Program-made: the position numbers and the translations under genes
Notes under the pieces: model-generated
What the model was told of the DNA's origin: nothing
What the model saw: the letters and a program-made list of their open reading frames with translations, nothing else
Databases searched by the model: none
Part shown: positions 41,445 to 49,820 of the stretch, one piece after another
Layout of the letters: each line of letters begins with the position of its first letter
How positions within the stretch are numbered: position 1 is the stretch's first letter
From: Paenibacillus arenilitoris
GTDB taxonomy: Bacteria > Bacillota > Bacilli > Paenibacillales > Paenibacillaceae
Direction of reading: 5' to 3'
DNA length: 64,000 nucleotides
NCBI RefSeq assembly: GCF_014705655.1
Contig: NZ_JACXIY010000023.1
Span: forward strand, 1 to 64,000

Positions 41445-42407
41445 TTAAAGTGTATAATGCTCGGCCGCTTTCCTGGCTTGCAAGCTGTCCGCTTCAATTT
41501 GCTTGATCAGCTCGTCGACGGATCCGAATTTGCGTTCGGGCCGGATAAAGGAGCGGAATTGCACCCGGATCCGCTCGCCGTAAATGTCGCGGCCGAAGTC
41601 GAACAAATGGGCTTCCATGACCGGCTGCACGTTCTGCTCGTTGAAGGTTGGCTTAATCCCGTGATTCAATACGCCGGAGTAAGCCTGCCCGCCGACCCAG
41701 AGCGTAATCGCGTACACGCCGAGCCTAGGCGGAACGTACGGAGCGCCATATTGCAGATTGGCCGTCGGGAATCCGATCGTCCGGCCTCTGCCGTCGCCGT
41801 GGACAACCGTTCCCGCAACCTCGTACGGGCGGCCGAGCAGGCGCTCCGCCAAAGCCAGATCGCCCTGCTCCAGCGCTTCGCGGATATAGGTGCTGCTTAC
41901 CTTGATCCCGTTCTCGTACAACGGTTCGACGATATGCACATCGATATCCGGTTCGCCAAGACGCTTTAACGCTTCCGTGTCGCCCGCGCCTCTGTGGCCA
42001 AAGTTAAAGTCAAAGCCGACGACGACCTTCTCCGCGCGAAGCTTTCGAAGCACCTCGTCGACGAAGCGCCCCGGAGGCACGGCCGCGAATTGTTTGTCAA
42101 AGTGCATGACGAAGGCCAGATCCACGCCGAGCTCCGCGAACAGCTCCATCTTCGCATCGAGCGGCGTCAGGCAGCGGTAATATTGCTCGCCCTGCCCGAG
42201 AACGTCCTTCGGATGGGGATCGAACGTCAGCACCGCGGAATGCATCCCGGCTTTTTTCGCTTCCGCAACCGCTTGGCGAATGACGTTCTGATGTCCCCTA
42301 TGAACGCCGTCGAAATGGCCGATTGCCAGGGAAAGAGGTTTGTCCAGCGATAACGTGGCCAAACCGTTTATAGGATAACGTAATGGTATTATTTCCAACG
42401 CCGACAC
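41445..42407 (-). CDS. ribF: Bifunctional riboflavin kinase / FAD synthetase
   Basis: 320-residue RibF (RibC in Bacillus) producing FMN and FAD. N-terminal adenylyltransferase domain with GHFDGVHRGHQNVI (about 28-41) and SSTYIREAL; C-terminal flavokinase domain with GDGRGRTIGFPTANL (about 205-219) and the Glu-bearing VMEAHLFDFGRDIYG. GTG start at 42407 with AGGAAA 7 nt upstream; a TTG four codons on is possible. Follows truB by 14 nt. Confidence 0.95.
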   Translation of the reverse strand: MSALEIIPLRYPINGLATLSLDKPLSLAIGHFDGVHRGHQNVIRQAVAEAKKAGMHSAVLTFDPHPKDVLGQGEQYYRCLTPLDAKMELFAELGVDLAFVMHFDKQFAAVPPGRFVDEVLRKLRAEKVVVGFDFNFGHRGAGDTEALKRLGEPDIDVHIVEPLYENGIKVSSTYIREALEQGDLALAERLLGRPYEVAGTVVHGDGRGRTIGFPTANLQYGAPYVPPRLGVYAITLWVGGQAYSGVLNHGIKPTFNEQNVQPVMEAHLFDFGRDIYGERIRVQFRSFIRPERKFGSVDELIKQIEADSLQARKAAEHYTL

Positions 42408-42421
42408 ACCTGCATTTCCTG

Positions 42422-43345
42422 TTAACTTTCTACATTCGAAAAAACTTTGACCGGTTTGAACGCGTTAGCGGCGGCATCGACCTCGAATATGCCGAGAAAC
42501 GCTTGCTCTTCGCTGTATAAGCGGACAAGCCGGCCCGGCTCCGCATGCTCTGCGCTTTCGCCCGCATGCTTGATGCCGATTCGCTGCCCTAACAGCGCCT
42601 GCTTGCCTACCGCGGCCGGAACGACCGCTTTGTCCATGTGGGCAATGGCCTGATCGGCTGGGATCAGCCGCGCCTCAAGCTCGCCGCTTTGCTGCAACCG
42701 TTCGATTTGCTCCAGCGTGAGGCAGCTTTCCTTCGTGATGCCTCCGGACATCGTCCGGGTCAGCTTCGCCATCGCTGCAGGTACGCCGAGCGCTTTGCCG
42801 ATGTCCACGCATAACGTTCGGATGTAAGTGCCTTTCGAGCACAGCACGGAAAACGTAATGGTCGGCTGATCCTGCTCAAGCTGCGCATCGATAAGCTCGA
42901 TGTGATGAATCATCACTTTGCGCGGCTTCCTCTCGACCGTCTTGCCTTCCCTGGCCAACTCGTAGAGACGTTTCCCGTCCACCTTGACGGCCGAGAACAT
43001 TGGGGGGACCTGCCAGATCTCGCCGGCGAACCGGCCGAGCGCCGAGCGGATCTCGTCCATCGCAACGTTGATGACAGGCTGCCGGTCGACAATCGTTCCC
43101 GTCAAATCCTCCGTATCGGTAGCGATGCCAAGCTGCAGGACCGCTTCGTACGCTTTGGGTCTCTCCTGCACGTATTCGACGACTCTCGTCGCGCGGCCGA
43201 GGCAAAGCGGCAGAACGCCCGTAACCATCGGATCCAGCGTGCCCGCATGTCCGATCCGCTTCATCTTCAGAATGCGCCGCACTTTTGCGACTACGTCGTG
43301 CGAGGTCCAGCCCTCCGGCTTCCATACTGCCAAAATGCCGTCCAT
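42422..43345 (-). CDS. truB: tRNA pseudouridine(55) synthase
   Basis: 307-residue TruB modifying U55 in the T-loop of tRNAs. Catalytic Asp in GHAGTLDPMVTGVLP (about residues 34-48); further conserved KAYEAVLQLG and CSKGTYIRTLCVDIG. The C-terminal extension may be a degenerate PUA-like domain. Follows nrnA by 3 nt. Confidence 0.96.
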   Translation of the reverse strand: MDGILAVWKPEGWTSHDVVAKVRRILKMKRIGHAGTLDPMVTGVLPLCLGRATRVVEYVQERPKAYEAVLQLGIATDTEDLTGTIVDRQPVINVAMDEIRSALGRFAGEIWQVPPMFSAVKVDGKRLYELAREGKTVERKPRKVMIHHIELIDAQLEQDQPTITFSVLCSKGTYIRTLCVDIGKALGVPAAMAKLTRTMSGGITKESCLTLEQIERLQQSGELEARLIPADQAIAHMDKAVVPAAVGKQALLGQRIGIKHAGESAEHAEPGRLVRLYSEEQAFLGIFEVDAAANAFKPVKVFSNVES

Positions 43346-43348
43346 CGG

Positions 43349-44338
43349 TTAAATCAACGCCTTTCTGACTGCTTCCACGAGCCTCGCCGTCGCGTCGGTC
43401 AGCGGGCCATCGAGCCTGCAGCCCGCCGCCCTTACGTGCCCGCCCCCGCCGAACGACTGCGCGATCTCCGCGACATTCGCCTTGCCGGCGGAACGAAGGC
43501 TCGCTTTGACGGTTCCGTCTTCCGTCTCCTTGAACAAGATGCCGACCTGCACGCCGTCCACGTTAAGCGCGTAATTGACGATACCCTCCAAATCCTCCGG
43601 CACGGCGTTCGTATTCTGCAAATCGTTCTTGGCGATATAAACCCAGCCGATTTCCTGATTATCCGTAAACGTCAGCCGGTTTAAAGAAAGTTTAAGCAGC
43701 TTTAGCTTGGCCATCGTCATTTTCTCCAGCAGACGGTCGGCGAGCTCGCTACCCGGTACGCCGGTCGCAAGCAGACGCGAGGCGATTTCCATCACCCTGG
43801 CGCTCGTGTTCGAGTAGCGGAACCCGCCCGTATCCGTCAGCAAGCCGGTGTAGATGGCGGTGGCGGAATCCAAATCAAGGGCGATGCCCGCTCGCTCGAT
43901 AAGATCGTACAAAATTTCTACGGTCGCCGCCGCACCGGGACGGATGACGTTCGCGGCGCCGAAAGCGTTGTTCGTCGGATGATGATCGATATTAAGCAGC
44001 TTGGCGTCAGGAGCAAAGCAGTCCGATACCTCGCCGATCCGCTTGAAGTCAGCGCAATCGACGGCGATGACCGCATCGTATTTCTGCACAGGGGCGGCCT
44101 GCTTGTAATTGACGATCTCGTCGAAAAGATGCAGATAGCTCAGCCTCGACGGCAGCTCTCCCTCATTGATCAAGACCGCCGTCTTGCCCAGCTTCCTCAG
44201 CAGCCAGCCAACGGCCACGGTCGAACTGATGGCATCGCCGTCAGGCTGAACGTGCGAGACGACAAGGAAGCTGTCCGCGCGGTCGATGAACGCGAGCGCG
44301 TCGTCGAGCTGCTCCAAATAGCCGACTTGCATCGTCAT
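43349..44338 (-). CDS. nrnA: Bifunctional oligoribonuclease / pAp phosphatase (NrnA-like, DHH family)
   Basis: 329-residue DHH-DHHA1 phosphoesterase that degrades nanoRNAs and 3'-phosphoadenosine 5'-phosphate. Metal motifs VSHVQPDGDAISS, AVDCADFKRIG and DHHPTNNAFG; DHHA1 motif GGGHVRAAG near the C-terminus. ATG overlaps the rbfA stop (ATGA). In B. subtilis nrnA lies elsewhere; the rbfA-nrnA-truB order is seen in other Firmicutes. Confidence 0.92.
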   Translation of the reverse strand: MTMQVGYLEQLDDALAFIDRADSFLVVSHVQPDGDAISSTVAVGWLLRKLGKTAVLINEGELPSRLSYLHLFDEIVNYKQAAPVQKYDAVIAVDCADFKRIGEVSDCFAPDAKLLNIDHHPTNNAFGAANVIRPGAAATVEILYDLIERAGIALDLDSATAIYTGLLTDTGGFRYSNTSARVMEIASRLLATGVPGSELADRLLEKMTMAKLKLLKLSLNRLTFTDNQEIGWVYIAKNDLQNTNAVPEDLEGIVNYALNVDGVQVGILFKETEDGTVKASLRSAGKANVAEIAQSFGGGGHVRAAGCRLDGPLTDATARLVEAVRKALI

Positions 44339-44691
44339 CGGGACGCGTTCCCGCTGTTAATATTTTCGAGGAGCGCCTCGATCCGGCTGCCGTACTCGAT
44401 GCTGCTGTCGAACTTGAAGATCAGCTCGGGCGTATGGCGAAGGCGCATCCGCTTGCCCAGCTCGGAACGGATATATCCCGTTCCGTTCGCCAGCGCTTTA
44501 AGCGTCGCTTCCTTCTGTTCCTCGCTGCCGAGCACGCTCAGAAACACTTTCGCCTGCGACAGATCGCTCGTCGCTTCAACCCCGGTGACGGTAATAAAGC
44601 CGATCCGCGGATCTTTCAGTTCAGTCTGTATGATTTGGCTGAGCTCTTTTTTAATTTGCTCGCCGACCCGTCCTACCCGGATTTTTGCCAT
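44335..44691 (-). CDS. rbfA: Ribosome-binding factor A
   Basis: 118-residue KH-fold factor for 30S maturation and 16S 5' end processing. Family signatures VGEQIKKELSQIIQTELKDPRIGFITVTGVE and LRHTPELIFKFDSSIEYGSRIEALL. ATG with AGAGGTG 8 nt upstream, 7 nt behind infB. Confidence 0.96.
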   Translation of the reverse strand: MAKIRVGRVGEQIKKELSQIIQTELKDPRIGFITVTGVEATSDLSQAKVFLSVLGSEEQKEATLKALANGTGYIRSELGKRMRLRHTPELIFKFDSSIEYGSRIEALLENINSGNASR

Positions 44692-44698
44692 GCTCTAC

Positions 44699-47371
44699 TC
44701 ACCTCTCTACGGATTCCATCACAAACGCTTCGATAACGTCTCCTTCTTTGATATCGTTGAAGCGCTCAAGCGTAATTCCGCACTCGTAGCCTTGCGCGAC
44801 TTCCTTCGCGTCATCCTTGAAGCGTTTGAGCGAGTCGACCTTGCCGGTGTACACGACAATGCCTTCTCGGATGAGCCGCGCTTCCGCGTTGCGCGAAACT
44901 TTGCCCGAGGTCACCATGCAGCCGGCGATGGCGCCGACCTTCGTCACCTTGAAGACGTTGCGCACTTCGGCATGGCCGATGACAACCTCTTTGAATACCG
45001 GATCAAGCATGCCTTTCATCGCTTGCTCGATTTCGTCGATAACGTTGTAAATGACGCGATGCATGCGAACGTCGACTTTCTCTTGCGCGATGGTCGCCTC
45101 CGCCTGCGGATCCGGACGAACGTTGAAGCCGATGACGATGGCGTTCGATGCCGAAGCCAATATGATATCCGACTCCGTGATCGCGCCGACGCCGCTGTGG
45201 ATGATCTTTACGCGCACGCCTTCGATGTCGATCTTGGCGAGCGAGCCTTTGAGCGCCTCGGCGGAACCTTGAACGTCCGCTTTAATAATAACGTTCAGGT
45301 CTTTAATTTCACCATCTTTGATATGGCTATACAGATCGTCGAGCGTAACGCGCGTATTCGCGCCCATTTCGGATTGACGCTGCTTGATCGAACGGCGATC
45401 GGCGATTGCGCGCGCCTTGCGCTCGTCCTCGAAAACCATGAACGGATCGCCGGCCAGAGGCACTTCCGTCAAGCCGGTAATTTCCACAGGCGTCGACGGA
45501 CCCGCTTCCTTCAGACGGCGTCCTTTATCGTTAACCATCGCTCTGACGCGTCCGAAGCAATTCCCCGCAACGAAGGCGTCGCCGATTTTGAGCGTGCCGT
45601 GCTGGACGAGAATCCGGGCGACCGGACCTTTGCCTTTGTCGAGCTCGGCCTCGATGACGGTTGCGCGGGCGCGTTTGTCCGGGTTTGCTTTGTAATCGTT
45701 GACTTCGGCGACGAGCAGTATCATTTCGAGCAAGTTTTCAAGGCCGATGCGCTGCTTAGCGGATACTTCCACGAATATCGTATCGCCGCCCCACTCTTCC
45801 GGCACGAGCTCGTACTCGGTCATTTCCTGCTTGATCTTGTCTACGTTCGCTTCCGGCTTATCGATTTTGTTCACGGCTACGATGATCGGAACGCCCGCCG
45901 CTTTGGCATGGTTGATCGCTTCGACCGTCTGCGGCATAATGCCGTCGTCGGCCGCGACGACGATAATCGTAATGTCGGTCACCTGTGCGCCGCGCGCGCG
46001 CATTAATGTAAACGCTTCGTGGCCAGGCGTATCGAGGAAGGTGATCTTCTTATGGTTGATTTCGACCTGGTAAGCGCCGATATGCTGCGTGATGCCGCCG
46101 GCCTCGCCGCCCGTGACGTTCGTCTTGCGGATCGAGTCGAGCAGCGTCGTCTTGCCGTGGTCGACGTGGCCCATAATCGTAACGACCGGAGGACGCGATA
46201 CCAAATCTTCTTCTTCGTCCGTTTCCTCCACCGTTTCGAAGGAATCTTCCTCAACCGGAATTTTCACTTCGACCTCAACGCCGTAATCGCCGGCGATCAA
46301 CAGAATCGCATCCATGTCGAGCTCTTGGTTGATCGTAGCCATAACGCCGAGGAAAATCAGCTTCTTGATAACCTCGGACGCGTCTTTATGAAGCAATTTC
46401 GCCAAATCGCCGACGGTCATCGTGCCGCGGACGATAATTTTTTTCGGCGTGTTGTCGATTTTCTCCCGAGGAGGCTGCTGCTGGAATTTGCCGCCGCGCC
46501 CTTTGGAGCCGCGGTTGTTTCCTTTGAAGCCGTTCGTCTTGGCGTCGTCGAAACGTCTCTGATTCGGACGGTTCGACTTGCCGCGGTTGCCGCCTTCGTC
46601 GTTCCCGTTGCCGCGATTTCCCGGAGCCGGCCGCGAATCGAAGCTGCGATTCTGGGTTTGCTGCCCTTGACGGTTGCCGCCTTCCGGACGCGGCGCCCCG
46701 CCGCGTCCGCCCGCGTTTCCTTGCGGCCCCTGTCCGCCTTGGCCGCCGCGATTTTGGCCGGACGGTCCCGGACGGTTGCTCGATCCGCCTTGGCCGCCGC
46801 CCGGACGGTTGTTCGATCCGCCTTGGCCGCCGCCCGGACGGTTAGCCCCTCCGCCGCCTTGTCCCTGGCGGTTTCCTTGAAAGCCTTGTCCCTGGCCCTG
46901 ACGGCGCTCGCCTTGGCCGCCTTGCGTAGGACGGTTCTGCTGCGGGCGGTTGCCCTGCTGACCTGATGCTCTTTGCTCGCTCTGTTGTTGGTTGGTTGGT
47001 GTTTTCGTATTAATAGAATTCATAGGCCCCTGTCTGTCATGATTTGTATTTTTATTCCCTTGTCCATGCTGCCCCTGCGGCTTCCGGTCCTGCTGCTGCG
47101 GACGGCTTGCCGCCTGCTGGGGAGACGACGATACGGCGACGCTTGCCGTATCCTGCGCCCGTTTGGCCGCCGCGTTCGCTTTGATGTCACGGAAGAAGCC
47201 TTCAACCTTGTGCACCATTTCATTCTCCATGACGCTCATATGGTTGTTGACGGGCAGGTTTAGTCTTTTAAGAATCGTAATGATTTCTTTGCTGCTCATA
47301 TTGAGAGATTTCGCATATTCATATACGCGCAGCTTGTCTTTGTTGTCCTTGCTGTCTTGTTTATTGTCCAA
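44699..47371 (-). CDS. infB: Translation initiation factor IF-2
   Basis: 890-residue GTPase that brings initiator tRNA to the 30S subunit. N-terminal IF2N helix domain (LRVYEYAKSLNMSSKEIITILKRLN), then a long Gln/Gly/Asn/Arg-rich disordered stretch (about 70-310) with tandem GGGQGGS-type repeats, a second IF2N domain (about 310-370), G domain with GHVDHGKTT, DTPGHEAF and NKIDKPE, and C-terminal beta barrels. TTG start with GGAGGTG 7 nt upstream, overlapping ylxQ by 11 nt. Confidence 0.97.
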   Translation of the reverse strand: MDNKQDSKDNKDKLRVYEYAKSLNMSSKEIITILKRLNLPVNNHMSVMENEMVHKVEGFFRDIKANAAAKRAQDTASVAVSSSPQQAASRPQQQDRKPQGQHGQGNKNTNHDRQGPMNSINTKTPTNQQQSEQRASGQQGNRPQQNRPTQGGQGERRQGQGQGFQGNRQGQGGGGANRPGGGQGGSNNRPGGGQGGSSNRPGPSGQNRGGQGGQGPQGNAGGRGGAPRPEGGNRQGQQTQNRSFDSRPAPGNRGNGNDEGGNRGKSNRPNQRRFDDAKTNGFKGNNRGSKGRGGKFQQQPPREKIDNTPKKIIVRGTMTVGDLAKLLHKDASEVIKKLIFLGVMATINQELDMDAILLIAGDYGVEVEVKIPVEEDSFETVEETDEEEDLVSRPPVVTIMGHVDHGKTTLLDSIRKTNVTGGEAGGITQHIGAYQVEINHKKITFLDTPGHEAFTLMRARGAQVTDITIIVVAADDGIMPQTVEAINHAKAAGVPIIVAVNKIDKPEANVDKIKQEMTEYELVPEEWGGDTIFVEVSAKQRIGLENLLEMILLVAEVNDYKANPDKRARATVIEAELDKGKGPVARILVQHGTLKIGDAFVAGNCFGRVRAMVNDKGRRLKEAGPSTPVEITGLTEVPLAGDPFMVFEDERKARAIADRRSIKQRQSEMGANTRVTLDDLYSHIKDGEIKDLNVIIKADVQGSAEALKGSLAKIDIEGVRVKIIHSGVGAITESDIILASASNAIVIGFNVRPDPQAEATIAQEKVDVRMHRVIYNVIDEIEQAMKGMLDPVFKEVVIGHAEVRNVFKVTKVGAIAGCMVTSGKVSRNAEARLIREGIVVYTGKVDSLKRFKDDAKEVAQGYECGITLERFNDIKEGDVIEAFVMESVER
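46770..46843 (-). repeat. 33-bp tandem repeat inside infB
   Basis: One full 33-bp unit (46788-46820) is preceded and followed by near-identical partial units. Encodes repeats of the type GGGQGGS-x-NRP in the IF-2 low-complexity region; copy number probably varies between strains. Confidence 0.75.
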
Positions 47372-47696
47372 TATGATCCACCTCCGTATTATGGCTCAGA
47401 TGACTCGCAATCATTTTTCCGAATTGCGCATCGGTTACCGCAAGCACGACGCGTTCAGGTTTGCCTATCGCCCTTCCTAGCTGCTCGCGGTCGAATGCTT
47501 CGGCGAGTTGTATCCCGTAGGTGCCGCATTTGTCACGAAACTTTTTTTTTGTATTGGCCGATGCATCCCCGGCAAGAATGACGAGATGCGCTTGTCTGTT
47601 CCGAACCGCCTTAAGCACGATTTCATCGCCGGTAATCAGCTTGCCTGCCCGCATGGCCATGCCGAGCTGCGACAAGCCCTTATTATTCTGCTTCAT
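47361..47696 (-). CDS. ylxQ: L7Ae family RNA-binding protein YlxQ
   Basis: 111-residue L7Ae/L30e-fold K-turn-binding protein (RGSEGKL-like region reads MAMRAGKLITGDEIVLKAVR). In Bacillus ylxQ lies between ylxR and infB; role in ribosome or RNA biology is not well defined. ATG; overlaps ylxR by 14 nt and infB by 11 nt, so all three are translationally linked. Confidence 0.92.
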   Translation of the reverse strand: MKQNNKGLSQLGMAMRAGKLITGDEIVLKAVRNRQAHLVILAGDASANTKKKFRDKCGTYGIQLAEAFDREQLGRAIGKPERVVLAVTDAQFGKMIASHLSHNTEVDHIGQ

Positions 47697-47997
47697 CGCC
47701 GATCAGCTCCTTGCCGGCGATAAACTGGTCCTCCACCGCGATAAAATCACGCTCTAACTGGTCGTATATCTGATCGCCGACCGGCTGCTTCAAAGCCCGG
47801 TCAAGCGCCTTCGATTTTTTAGCCAGCTTGAAGCAGCTTACTTTGCCGCATAAATAAGCGCCGCGGCCCGCCTTCTTGCCCGTCAGGTCAATTTGCACCT
47901 CTTCGGCCGGTGTCCGAACAACCCGGATGAGTTCCTTCTTCGGCATCATTTCTTGACAGGCGACGCATTTGCGAAGCGGTACTTTTCTCGGTCTCAC
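47683..47997 (-). CDS. rnpM: YlxR family RNase P modulator (RnpM)
   Basis: 104-residue DUF448/YlxR protein. KCVACQEMMPKKELIRVVR and KAGRGAYLCGKVSCFKLAKK carry the conserved basic/cysteine signature (Cys pairs may bind metal). In B. subtilis YlxR has been described as an RNase P-interacting regulator. GTG start behind AGGAGGGG. Confidence 0.93.
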   Translation of the reverse strand: MRPRKVPLRKCVACQEMMPKKELIRVVRTPAEEVQIDLTGKKAGRGAYLCGKVSCFKLAKKSKALDRALKQPVGDQIYDQLERDFIAVEDQFIAGKELIGDEAE

Positions 47998-48042
47998 CGT
48001 CCACCCCTCCTCTGCCAGCTGAATTGACGTCTGTGTAAGCTG

Positions 48043-49140
48043 TTAATCGATCGACACCGAATCCTGGTGCATGACCGCAGTCGTCGATTTCGGACGGCCG
48101 AGCTCCTGTTCCGCCTGCGTCTCGCTCTTAATGTCGATCTTCCAGCCGGTAAGCTTGGCCGCAAGCCTCGCGTTCTGGCCTTTGATGCCGATCGCGAGCG
48201 ACAGCTGGTAATCGGGAACGATGACCCGCGCCATTTTCTCCTGCTCGAATACGATCACTTCGAGCACCTTCGACGGGCTGAGCGCGTTCGCCACGTATTC
48301 GTCGACATTATCCGACCAGCGGACGATGTCAATTTTTTCGCCTTTCAGCTCGCCCACGATCGTTTGGACGCGAAGCCCCTTCTGGCCGACGCAGGAGCCT
48401 ACCGGATCGACTTCGGCATTTCTCGAATGTACGGCGATTTTGGAGCGGAAACCCGCTTCGCGCGCGACGGAACGAATTTCGACGACGCCGTCGTATATTT
48501 CGGGCACTTCCAGCTCGAATAGACGTTTCAAGAGGCCCGGGTGCGTTCGCGACAAAATAATTTGAGGACCTTTGGTCGTATTCTCCACTTTCGTAATAAA
48601 CGATTTGACGCGGTCCCCATGCTTGAACTTGTCGGTCGGCATAAGCTCCGTCAATGGCAGCACCGCTTCGACCTTGCCCAGATCCACGAACAAATTGCGC
48701 ACGTCTTGGCGCTGAACGATGCCGTTGACGATATCTTCCTCTTTATCGATAAATGCGTTGTAAATAAGTCCGCGCTCCGCTTCGCGAATGCGCTGCGTCA
48801 CGACCTGCTTGGCGGTCTGGGCCGCGATCCGGCCGAAATCGCGCGGCGTCACTTCAATCTCGGCAACGTCGTCGAGCTGGTAATGCGGGTTGATCTCGCG
48901 GGAAGCCTCAAGCGTAATTTCGAGGCGAGGGTCGAGCACCTCGTCGACGACCGTCTTGCGGGCATATACTTTAATGACGCCGGTGTGGCGGTTAATGTCG
49001 ACCCGCACGTTCTGCGCGGTATTGAAATTACGCTTGTAGCTGGAGATCAACGCGGCCTCGATCGCTTCCAGAAGCACGTCTTTCGTGATCCCCTTGTCTC
49101 TTTCGATTTCCTGCAGCGCTTCAATAAAATCCATGCTCAT
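48043..49140 (-). CDS. nusA: Transcription termination/antitermination protein NusA
   Basis: 365-residue NusA. N-terminal RNA-polymerase-binding domain (1-130), S1 (about 135-200), KH1 and KH2 (about 230-345; GSCVGQKGLRVQTIVGELKGEKIDIV and AIGIKGQNARLAAKLTGWKIDIKSE). Lacks the acidic C-terminal repeats of proteobacteria, as in other Firmicutes. ATG at 49140 (second ATG two codons on is possible). Cotranscribed with rimP. Confidence 0.97.
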   Translation of the reverse strand: MSMDFIEALQEIERDKGITKDVLLEAIEAALISSYKRNFNTAQNVRVDINRHTGVIKVYARKTVVDEVLDPRLEITLEASREINPHYQLDDVAEIEVTPRDFGRIAAQTAKQVVTQRIREAERGLIYNAFIDKEEDIVNGIVQRQDVRNLFVDLGKVEAVLPLTELMPTDKFKHGDRVKSFITKVENTTKGPQIILSRTHPGLLKRLFELEVPEIYDGVVEIRSVAREAGFRSKIAVHSRNAEVDPVGSCVGQKGLRVQTIVGELKGEKIDIVRWSDNVDEYVANALSPSKVLEVIVFEQEKMARVIVPDYQLSLAIGIKGQNARLAAKLTGWKIDIKSETQAEQELGRPKSTTAVMHQDSVSID

Positions 49141-49189
49141 TGGAACGGAGTTCCCCCTTTCGATATGAAAGCCAATAATTGTCGATACC

Positions 49190-49651
49190 TTAAAACACGA
49201 TGGCTAGTCTGGCGCTGGCAACCTTCGCGTAAGGAATCGAAAGTTCCTTCTTGCCGGTGCGGACGACCGCGGTTTCCCCGTCAAACGAAAGCAGCAGCCC
49301 CTCGAATTCCTTAGCGCCGCCAATCGGTTCATATGTCGTTAGGAAAACATGCTTGCCGACTGCCTTGATTACGTCTTCCTGCTTCTTGAGCGGGCGCTCC
49401 GCTCCGGGCGAAGATACTTCCAAAAAATAGGCGTCGCTGATCGGATCGTTTTTGTCCAGCTGCTCGCTGACGTACTCGCTGATCCTTCCGCAATCGTCAA
49501 TATCGATTCCGCCTTCTTTATCCACGAATATGCGAAGGAAATAGTTGCTGCCTTCCTTGACGTACTCGATATCAACCAGTTCAAATCCGTTGCCGTTCAA
49601 ATATGGCAGAACCATTTCCTCAACGGCGGTTTTGATTTTGGATGTGCTCAA
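49190..49651 (-). CDS. rimP: Ribosome maturation factor RimP
   Basis: 153-residue RimP for late 30S assembly. FELVDIEYVKEGSNYFLRIFVDKEGGIDIDDC and YFLEVSSPGAERPLKK are signature segments. TTG start with a G-rich ribosome-binding site; first gene of the rimP-nusA-ylxR-ylxQ-infB operon behind a strong promoter. Confidence 0.95.
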   Translation of the reverse strand: MSTSKIKTAVEEMVLPYLNGNGFELVDIEYVKEGSNYFLRIFVDKEGGIDIDDCGRISEYVSEQLDKNDPISDAYFLEVSSPGAERPLKKQEDVIKAVGKHVFLTTYEPIGGAKEFEGLLLSFDGETAVVRTGKKELSIPYAKVASARLAIVF

Positions 49652-49708
49652 ATTCCGTTGACCCCCTGTTTTTGCGAGCTAATGCCTTTTTGCCGAATAC
49701 AAAACGTA

Positions 49709-49730
49709 AAGAGTGGGTTTCCCCACTCTT
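49709..49730 (-). terminator. Hairpin after polC
   Basis: 9-bp perfect stem AAGAGTGGG/CCCACTCTT with 4-nt loop. It lies downstream of the rimP promoter too, so it may act as a leader attenuator for rimP rather than a plain polC terminator. Confidence 0.6.
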
Positions 49731-49767
49731 CTGCACCAAAGTCATTATCATCATCATTGCCAGAAAA

Positions 49768-49796
49768 ATTATAACATAACCTCATATAGGTGACAA
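49768..49796 (-). promoter_or_regulatory. Strong SigA promoter of the rimP-nusA-infB operon
   Basis: TTGTCA-N17-TATAAT, with TGT before the -10, on the minus strand right after polC. The leader is about 110 nt and holds the hairpin at 49709-49730. Confidence 0.88.
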
Positions 49797-49820
49797 GAAA
49801 TCTTTTCTATTCCACCCTTG

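Noticed and set aside
43979..46006. A 675-codon open frame on the + strand
   Set aside because: Antisense to nrnA, rbfA and infB, with no recognisable domain and no ribosome-binding site.
46674..46880. Repetitive GC-rich block that could suggest a CRISPR or mobile element
   Set aside because: It is in-frame coding repeat of IF-2, without spacers or terminal inverted repeats.
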